A stretch of DNA of 64,000 nucleotides. Source: Hedera helix (taxonomy: Eukaryota; Streptophyta; Magnoliopsida; Apiales; Araliaceae). The position numbers and the translations under genes were made by a program. Location of the stretch: the NCBI GenBank assembly GCA_947179155.2, contig OX359282.1, forward strand, positions 8,531,533 to 8,595,532. Direction: 5' to 3'. Positions 56,154-64,000 of the stretch are shown here, piece by piece; positions within the stretch are counted from its first letter, which is position 1; each line of letters opens with the position of its first letter. Below the pieces are notes generated by a model, which saw nothing but the letters and a program-made list of their open reading frames with translations, made no database searches and had not been told where the DNA came from.

Positions 56154-59100
56154 TGTAACGACCTCGAAATTCGACCAATCTTATTACCTGAATTTTCATG
56201 TTTATTATACATTATTTACCTTACGTCCAAATTTTGGTCCGTTAGTAAATCTTTAACCACTTTAATCGATCTGTTAATTGACTTCAGAATCATCAATTAC
56301 CAAATTTTTGGTATAAAATTTTTCTTTTCTTTTTCTCGATTCAATCATTGTATTAAAATATTTGGATATCTAAAACTTTGTATCTCGATCCTCGTCCCTG
56401 GTTCGCAACCTTTACTTTTTCGTTTTCTCACACGTATCATTATAATCATTATTCGAAATTTACAGTCTTTTATTTTCATACAATTATTTCTTGTTGCATC
56501 GTTCATAATCAAACGTATAATAATTTCCATCGTAACAATTAATTTAAACATTCACGGTTCATAATTTAACTCTAATCATCCTATACGGATCCAACGTATA
56601 TGAATATACAAAATGTCAAAATAACTTTGCAATTCACTATATTGAATATAACTATTTCATTTACAACCTTCTTGGTTGATCCATCTCTAATAAAATCCGA
56701 TATTTCTGAAATTCATTTCTTAACCTGCAAAAGTTTAATTTAAGCAAGTAATGAGCACAACGGCTCAGCAAGTTCAACAGTTATACTTCACATAGCACAT
56801 ACCTTATCATGCTTGGTGTGTGTCATACATCATGTGCTTGTGCTTCTACTATAGCAATATATCTCCTATATATTCATATTGTTGCACAAAATACACATTG
56901 TGATCATATTGATCACGTATCACGTAACACATAATTTGTATGCAGTTAAAACAAAAATGACATATTATAATAGTCCAACATTTAACATAAAAGGGACTGA
57001 ACAACTTGCCTGAATTGCGGAGTTAAATAATAAACATCCCTTCTATACAGCTTCTCGTACAGCCTATGATTATAAAATAATCAAATAATAATTATTTATC
57101 TCTTTATGATATTAATTTACTAAATTAATATCATCTCTGGGCCAATTATTACATAATATGGTCAATTAAATTAACCCTATTCTCTAATATGTTCATTTAA
57201 CTTAATATTCAACATCTTCAATACGAACAACTCGGCTCATAGGATAAATTTTAGCACATTGGGTTGTCCGAATTTTTATTTAATCATTTTTCTAACCTTT
57301 AAACCCACTAGATTAATATTTAAAATATTTAAATATTAATCCCCAATATTTAATATTTTTACAAAAATATTAAATTTAATGCCCAAACATCATTTCTATA
57401 TTTTTAGTATTTTTCTATAATTTTCTATGACTTTTAAACAATTTTTAAACATTTATTTCAATTAAAATCACTTCTGAGGGCATTTATGTAATTTCCGCGG
57501 CTAAAGGGACAAAACCGGTATTTTCTAAAAAGACTGGGGGCATTTTCGTAACTTCCGCGGCCTTGGGGACACGCTCGGTATTTCAAAAATCACGGGGGGC
57601 AAAACCGTAATTATAAAGAATTGATCGGTCGTGCATTGCGCGGACCGCCCTTCCGACGTCCTAAAACGACGTCGTTCAGCCCCTGTCTCTGAAAACTTCC
57701 GCAGCGCAAGGCGCGGCTCGTCTTTACCGCCCCAAACGGCGTCGTTTTATCCTTGCGGCTGAAAAAAAATTTGGCCGCGCCTATCCTTTTTCCTTTCTTC
57801 CTTCTCCAGCCGAATAGTGTACTAACCTACTCCAAAAATAATCAATTTTCTTCACAATTTCCACCACAAATTCACTCCAAACATTATAAAATTCATAGTT
57901 ATACTTCTAAAAATTATTTAGAATAATTATTCTATTTATTTTCTAATTTTTGACAAAATATAATTAACACCTTAAATACCAAAATAATTAAACAATTTAG
58001 TTTTATACCTTCAAACTTGAAAAGTCTTCTCATGAGGCTATTATATTCCTTTGTTGGCACCAACCTTCTCTCTCTCTCGGCTATGGAGGCTCATGGTGGC
58101 TTATTGGTGGTCTCGAGTGGAGTAGGAAGGAGAAGAGAGTGTTTTGTTTGATTAACTTTTTTTTTCCCTTCCTTTTTATCTCTTTGTTTCTTTTCCTTTT
58201 ATCCCAAATCACTTAACATTTTGACTTTTTTAAAAACAACTCCACCTACTTTGCCACCACCAACTTTGCTGCCTTCACGCCAACTTTTTACTTTCTCGAA
58301 TTTTCCGTGCATAATTAATTATTTAAATACATTATGTAATTATTTCGTGTAATAAATATTTGATTTAATATATATATAATATTTATTTTGATTCACTAAA
58401 AATCATAATATGATTTATCAATAATATTAACACCCTTTTTGGGTACTTTATTTGACAAATTTTGTACACGCATAATGACATGCATGTAATTATTTGAGGT
58501 AATTTATACCTCCAAAAATCATAAAATAAATCATAGTACATATAAAAATTATTTTTCATAATTTTTCACTCCGTTACTTGGACAACATGTTATATTAACA
58601 TGTTTACGTTTTTAAAATATTATCCTTCATAAAAGTCATAACAATTTCATTATACATAAACATAATTTTTAATAATTTAAAACGCTCCTTTTTCTTATTT
58701 ATTATTCAATTTCTTTAATATTCACATTAACTTTCCTTATATAAATTATATAATTTAATATTATATAATTTATATAATTACATTATTCCTTTTTAAATAA
58801 TTTCCATTTTACACAAATACAATTTATAAAATTTTCTTCCACCCTTAATTATAAATTATATAATTATTCTTATATAATTTATATAATTATTATTTCCTTC
58901 ATACAACATTTTAATTTCCTTATATAAATTATATAATTATTATTATATAATTACATTTCTTCTAAATAAATTTCTACTTCCTCCAAAATTCTTAATTAAA
59001 TCTAAATTCAATAATTTCAATTTTATTAACTTCTCTCGTTATCTTTTCATTTAAACTTGGATTAATTTAATTATTAAATCCTTAATTGTCATAAACATAA

Positions 59101-59472
59101 CACACATACATATAAGAATGTATATATATATATAAATATATACATATTTAATTCATGCATTTCACATTATCACATAACCTCATTTAAAATCATAATTTCT
59201 GTATTTTCACAATAATTTTTAAATATTATTCATTTCATTAAAACTTCTCTTATTTTTCATAAATTATTTTTAAACAATCTATTTATTCTTCAATTATCTT
59301 TATTTAATCACAATTTGTCATTATCTTTGTACGGATTTAATTTACCAATTAAATCCTTTTACATACCTTAATTTACATAAAATAATAATTAATTTAAACA
59401 ACCTTGATAATTTTATCAATTAAATTCTTATTTAATATTATTATGAAAATCCTGAAAATTCGGATCCTCACA
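56154..59472 (-). mobile_element. Solo LTR 'B', minus-strand family (TSD GGAAC)
   Basis: TGTAACGACC...GGATCCTCACA, 3319 bp, flanked by GGAAC (56149-56153 and 59473-59477). The gag reading resumes right after it. It matches LTRs A and C in block order. The GC-rich palindrome island is near 57474-57780 and AT palindromes near 58738-58950. No internal domain remains. The 173-codon frame at 56043-56564 runs across its border and is not a gene. Confidence 0.95.
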
Positions 59473-59477
59473 GGAAC

Positions 59478-59694
59478 GACGTGGTCGAAATGACCTTTGA
59501 GATCTGGGTTTTAAAGTGGTGTTACCGGAGTTTTCTGGTATGCTACAAGCTGAGGGTCATCGATTGGGTGAATGAAGTGGAACGTATCTTTGAATATAAG
59601 GAGGTTCCAGATAGTGTCAAGCTGAAACTGGTTGCTATTAAACTCAAGGGCAGAGTATTTGCTAGGTAGGAGTAGTTAAGGCACTCCCAGGAAA
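59478..59694 (+). pseudogene. Ty3 gag relic, middle piece
   Basis: The clearest part reads DWVNEVERIFEYKEV, PDSVKLKLVAIKLKGR and then a broken WWEQL-like motif (ARW-stop-E). This is the conserved retrotransposon gag (capsid) core of plant Ty3 elements. It is bounded by the TSDs of LTRs B and C. Confidence 0.85.
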
Positions 59695-61524
59695 TGTAAC
59701 GACCTCGAAATTTGACCAACTTTATTATCTTAAATTTCATATTTATTAAACATTATTTTCCTTACGTCCAAATTTCGGTTCGTTAATAAATCTTTCATTA
59801 CTTTAGTTAATTCATTTATTGACATTACAGTCATCAATTACCAAATTTTTGGTATAATTTTTTTTTCTTTTTCTCAATTATTGTATTAAAATATTTGAAT
59901 ATTTAAAATCCTTATATTTGGATCCTAGTCCCTGGATCGCAACCTTTACTTTTTCTTTCTATCATCATTATCGTGAAATTTAATAAAGCTCAACATTCAA
60001 ATTCAATGTTGTTTATATCCATCCAATATTTTTTGTTTCGTGATTAATCATTTAAACATAGATATATAATCGTCTCTATCATAATAATCATCTTGAACAA
60101 TTATAGTTCATAATATAACTCTATTCGCTCTGTCTGGATCCCATTTATACATGCATATATTACATCAATACCAACTTTTGTACATGCATATATCACGTCA
60201 ATACAAACTTTGCAAATGTATCCATATTGAATCATAATATAAACATATAATAATAACGTTCACAACCTTTTAGGAAAATTCGTCTCTACATAATCTGATA
60301 TTCTTGAAATTCATTTCTTAACCTGCAAAAGTTTATTTTAAGCAAGTAATGAGCACAACGGCTCAGCAAGTTCAACAGTTTATGTGTCACGTAGCACATA
60401 CCTTAACATGCTCGGTGTGTGTCATACATCATGTGCTTGTGCTTCTACTATAGCAATATATCTCACATCATTGCACAAATTAAACATAGTTGTCATATTA
60501 TCCACATATCACATAACACATAATTTATATGCATTTGAACAAGTATTATCATATCATAACAGTCAACATTTAACATTTAAGGACTGAAGAACTTGCCTGG
60601 ACGTCCAATTACTTAATTGATAGCTCAAAACCATCTCTCGGTCAACCTATAATCATAAAATAATCAAATAATAATTATTTATCCTCTTATGATATTAATT
60701 TAATTAATTAATATCATCTCTGGGCTAATCATTAATTTATATGGTTAATTACATTAACCTCGTCCCATAAAATATTAGTATAACTTAATATCAACACCTT
60801 TAATACGGATAACCCGACTTATCAGATAAAATTTAGCATATTTGGTTGTCCAGATGCTCATTTAATCATTTTCAAACTTTTAAACTTAATAGATTAATAT
60901 TTAAAATATTTAAATATTAATCCCCAATATTTAATATTTTTACAAAAATATTAAATTTAATGCTCAAACATCATTTCTGTATTTTTAGTAATTTTCTATA
61001 ATTTTTAAACATTTATTTCATTAAAAACTAATTTCTGGGGGCATTATGGTAATTTTCGCGCACTTAGGGATATAACCGGAATTTTCTGGAAAGTCCAGGG
61101 CTATTTTCGTAATTTTCGCAGCTTTAGGGACTCATTCGGTATTTTCCATAAAGACTGGGGCCAAAACCGTAATTTCCTAGGCTAAGGGACACGTTTGGTA
61201 TTTCCTGAAAAGGGCAGGGGCACGCTGGTAATTTTCAGCGGCGCCGGCCGCCGCGCATTGTGCGCGGCCCTCTTCTGTCGACGTTAAACGGCGTCGTTTT
61301 CCTGCCGCTTCACGAGCCTCCGCGCAAGGCGCGGCTCACTCTCTGACGCGGACCAAAAACGGCGTCGTTTTGGCCCCGATTTCCGAAAGAAATGGCTGCC
61401 GCTGCGCATTGCGTGGACAACCCATAAATTTTTTCTTCTTTTCTTCGCGAACAGTGCATCAACTTTCCTAAAATAACCCATTTTTGATCAATTTTTTTCC
61501 ACAAAATAACTCTAAAAATCATAT

Positions 61525-62669
61525 AATTCATAGATATACATCCATAAATTATTTAGAATAATTATTCTAATTATTTACAATTTTCCACAATAATAATTTT
61601 TACACCATAACTACCAAAATAAATCACAAAAATTAAATTATACCTTCTTTGGCTTTAAAAATCTTTCCTTTGATGGCATAAACCTCCTCTCTCATGGTGG
61701 TGGCTATGGTGGTTGCCGGTGGTGTTCGGTGGCATGGTGGTGGGAGAAGAGAGAGAGTTATTTTATTTTTTTCCCCATTTTCTTTCTTTTGTTGCTTTTT
61801 GTGCTTTCCTTTTTCTTTTCATTTCTTTTCCTTTAATAGCCACCAAAATTAATTAGTTTGGAAACTTAATACAAAGTCCACCGCCTTTCCCTCTCTCGAA
61901 AATTCCAAAAAATCAAGCATGTAATTTAATTTAATACATTACGTAATTATTTCGTGTAATAAATATTTTATATAATATATATAAAATATTTATTTTAATT
62001 CACCAAAAATCATAGCATGATTTATGAGTAATATTAATACCTTTTTCGGTATTTTACTTGACAAATTTTGTACACGCATAATGACATGCATGTAATAATT
62101 CATAGATATACATCCATAAATTATTTAGAATAATTATTCTAATTATTTACAATTTTCCACAATAATAATTTTTACACCATAACTACCAAAATAAATCACA
62201 AAAATTAAATTATATCTTCTTTGGCTTCAAAAATCTTTCCTTTGATGACATAAACCTCCTCCCTCATGGTGGTGGCTATGGTGGTTGCCGGTGGTGTTCG
62301 TTGGCGTGGTGGTGGGAGAAGAGGGAGAGTTGTTTTATTTTTTTTCCCATTTTTCTTTCTTTTGTTGCTTTTTGTGCTTTCCTTTTTCTTTTCATTTCTT
62401 TTCCTTTAATAGCCACCAAAATTAATTAGTTTGGAAACTTAATACAAAGTCCACTGCCTTTCCCTCTCTCGAAAATTCCAAAAAATCAAGCATGTAATTT
62501 AATTTAATACATTACGTAATTATTTCGTGTAATAAATATTTTATATAATATATATAAAATATTTATTTTAATTCACCAAAAATCATAGCATGATTTATGA
62601 GTAATATTAATACCTTTTTCGGTATTTTACTTGACAAATTTTGTACACGCATAATGACATGCATGTAAT
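61525..62669 (-). repeat. 572-bp tandem duplication inside LTR C
   Basis: AATTCATAGATATACATCC begins both units and CATGCATGTAAT ends both. The copies differ at scattered positions (for example TTATACCTTC and TTATATCTTC, GATGGCAT and GATGACAT), so the duplication is not recent or has diverged since. The duplicated piece includes the putative TATA/leader zone with ATGGTGGTGGC. Confidence 0.9.
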
Positions 62670-63302
62670 TATATGAGGTAATTTATACCTCCAAAATTCA
62701 TAAAATAATTCATATAACATATAAAAATTATTTTTCATAATTTTTCACTTCGTTACTTGGACAACATGTTACACTAACATTTTCACATTTTTAAAATATT
62801 ATCCTTCATAAAAGTCATAATAATTCTATTATACATAACCATAATTTTTATTAATTTAAAAAATTCATTTTTTCTCATTTATTTTCATTTCTTTAATATT
62901 TACATTAACTTCTTTATATATAAATTATATAATTTAATATTATATAATTTATATATTTACATTTATTAACCCTCTCATTAATTTAATCATCTTATATAAA
63001 TTATATAATAATTCTTATATAATTTATATAATTATTTTTCCATTAATATTTTACTTTAATTTCCTTATATAAATTATATACTTTATTAGTATATAATTTA
63101 TAAAATTACTTCCTCCTCTTAAATAATTTCTAATCCTTCACCATAATTATTAATTAAATCTAAAATCAATATTTCAAATTTTACCAACTTCCTCATTCAC
63201 TTTTATTGAATTTCGGGATTAATTCAATTATTAATCCCTTAATTTCCATAATTAATGGAATTTATAATTATCAATTAAGCATGCACATTTATATATATAC
63301 AA

Positions 63303-63305
<3 letters not shown>

Positions 63306-63357
<52 letters not shown>
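63306..63357 (+). repeat. (AT)26 microsatellite in LTR C
   Basis: A perfect AT run. The IYIYIY reading frame at 63206-63406 is a by-product of it. Confidence 0.95.
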
Positions 63358-63362
<5 letters not shown>

Positions 63363-63688
63363 CTAATTCATATTTCTCACATTTCCACATAACATCATTT
63401 AAATAATAATTTCTGTACTTTTAATTGTATAATTTATTGTATTTTTACATAAAATTTTCTCTTATTCTTAATAAATTATTTTTAAACAATTTATTTACTT
63501 TTTAATTATTTTAATTCCACATTATTCTTCATGATCTCTGTACATATTTAATTTACTAATTAAATCTCATCGCATACCTTAAATCACATAAAATAATAAT
63601 TAATTTAAACAACCTTGATAATTTTATCAATTAAATTCTCATTTAATATTATTAAGAAAATCCTGAAATTTCGGATCCTCATAGGAAA

Positions 63689-64000
63689 GACATGGCAAGG
63701 CTAAAATCACAGATTAGGGGAAGATAAAGAAAAAAATACAGAGTCACTTTCTTCTTTTTGGGTACACTCAATTCTTGTTAAAGCAACTACACTTATTGAG
63801 GCAAGGAACTAGAACCGTTGATGATTATATGGAGGAGTTCTACCAATTGATAGCCCGTAATGATTTGTCTGAGATAGAAGAGCAATTTGTGGCACGGTAT
63901 TTGGGAGGATTACGGCAACCGCAGCAAAATGTTCTCAGTCTTCATTCTATATGGACTATTTTTTAGTCTTACCGGGAGCTCGTGATGTGGAGCAATAGAA
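63689..64000 (+). pseudogene. Ty3 gag relic, third piece (runs off the window)
   Basis: After LTR C the frame 63775-63966 reads HLLRQGTRTVDDYMEEFYQL, then ARNDLSEIEEQFVARYLGGL and LSLHSIWTIF. This is the downstream part of the same gag core as at 59478-59694, in the right order and on the same strand. A stop interrupts it at 63964. The rest of the element lies beyond the window. Confidence 0.85.

Larger units (their letters stand above)
59695..63683 (-). mobile_element. Solo LTR 'C', minus-strand family (TSD GGAAA), with internal duplication
   Basis: It starts TGTAACGACCTCG and ends GGATCCTCATA (the final CA mutated to TA). GGAAA flanks it (59690-59694 and 63684-63688). At 3989 bp it is about 670 bp longer than B; about 572 bp of this is a direct duplication (61525-62096 repeated at 62097-62669). 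GC-rich palindromes lie near 61036-61410. Confidence 0.95.

Noticed and set aside
56043..56564. 173-codon plus-strand frame
   Set aside because: It crosses the border of solo LTR B and has no family resemblance; it is an artefact of AT-rich sequence.
56154..63683. LTRs B and C as the two ends of one element
   Set aside because: They share orientation, but each has its own TSD. The 222 bp between them reads as gag of a different, plus-strand element and has no PBS or PPT at the LTR borders.

Overview
This window is nuclear DNA of a flowering plant, most likely a eudicot. The evidence is a multi-exon gene with GT-AG introns, an AT-rich background, LTR retrotransposons with initiator-Met-tRNA primer sites, a MULE, LINE remnants, and relics of a plant MAPKKK and an RPS2-like NLR. 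I cannot name the species.

Layout. 1-5510: a decayed Ty1/copia element, cut by a solo LTR (2203-3459) and abutting the end of a Ty3-type LTR (1-1257). 7205-20289: the one intact host gene, a GH116 (GBA2-type) non-lysosomal glucosylceramidase on the + strand. Its 19 coding exons join in frame to 948 codons plus stop, and its fifth intron holds LINE relics. 20290-26770: gene-poor DNA with a snap-back MITE, an intronless MAPKKK-like pseudogene, tandem duplications, microsatellites, and a minus-strand LRR relic of an NLR resistance gene.

26939-64000: a retrotransposon nest that can be read layer by layer from target-site duplications (TSDs). A + strand solo LTR of about 4.4 kb (TSD TCCCT, 26939-55360) was hit by a MULE (27268-28846, 10-bp TSD) and by a minus-strand LTR (31474-53858, TSD AATAA). 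That minus-strand LTR was hit in turn by an 18.6-kb tandem Tekay/Del-like chromovirus array (33981-52620, TSD ATTTA) with structure LTR-internal-LTR-internal-LTR; each LTR is 3377 bp. To the right, the gag region of another + strand Ty3 element is split by two independent solo LTRs of the same minus-strand family (56154-59472, TSD GGAAC; 59695-63683, TSD GGAAA).

The most informative item is the tandem array. Both internal units lack most of gag and share three nonsense codons in pol, one of them replacing the Gly of the protease DTG motif. The parent was therefore already defective when duplicated. The middle LTR resembles the right-hand LTR, as expected from unequal recombination after insertion. 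Other notable points are an LTR whose U3 seems to have been extended across an old polypurine tract, a short motif shared by several otherwise dissimilar LTR families, and unusual substitutions beside the catalytic Glu of the glucosylceramidase. I found no CRISPR array, tRNA, rRNA or bacterial-type operon.
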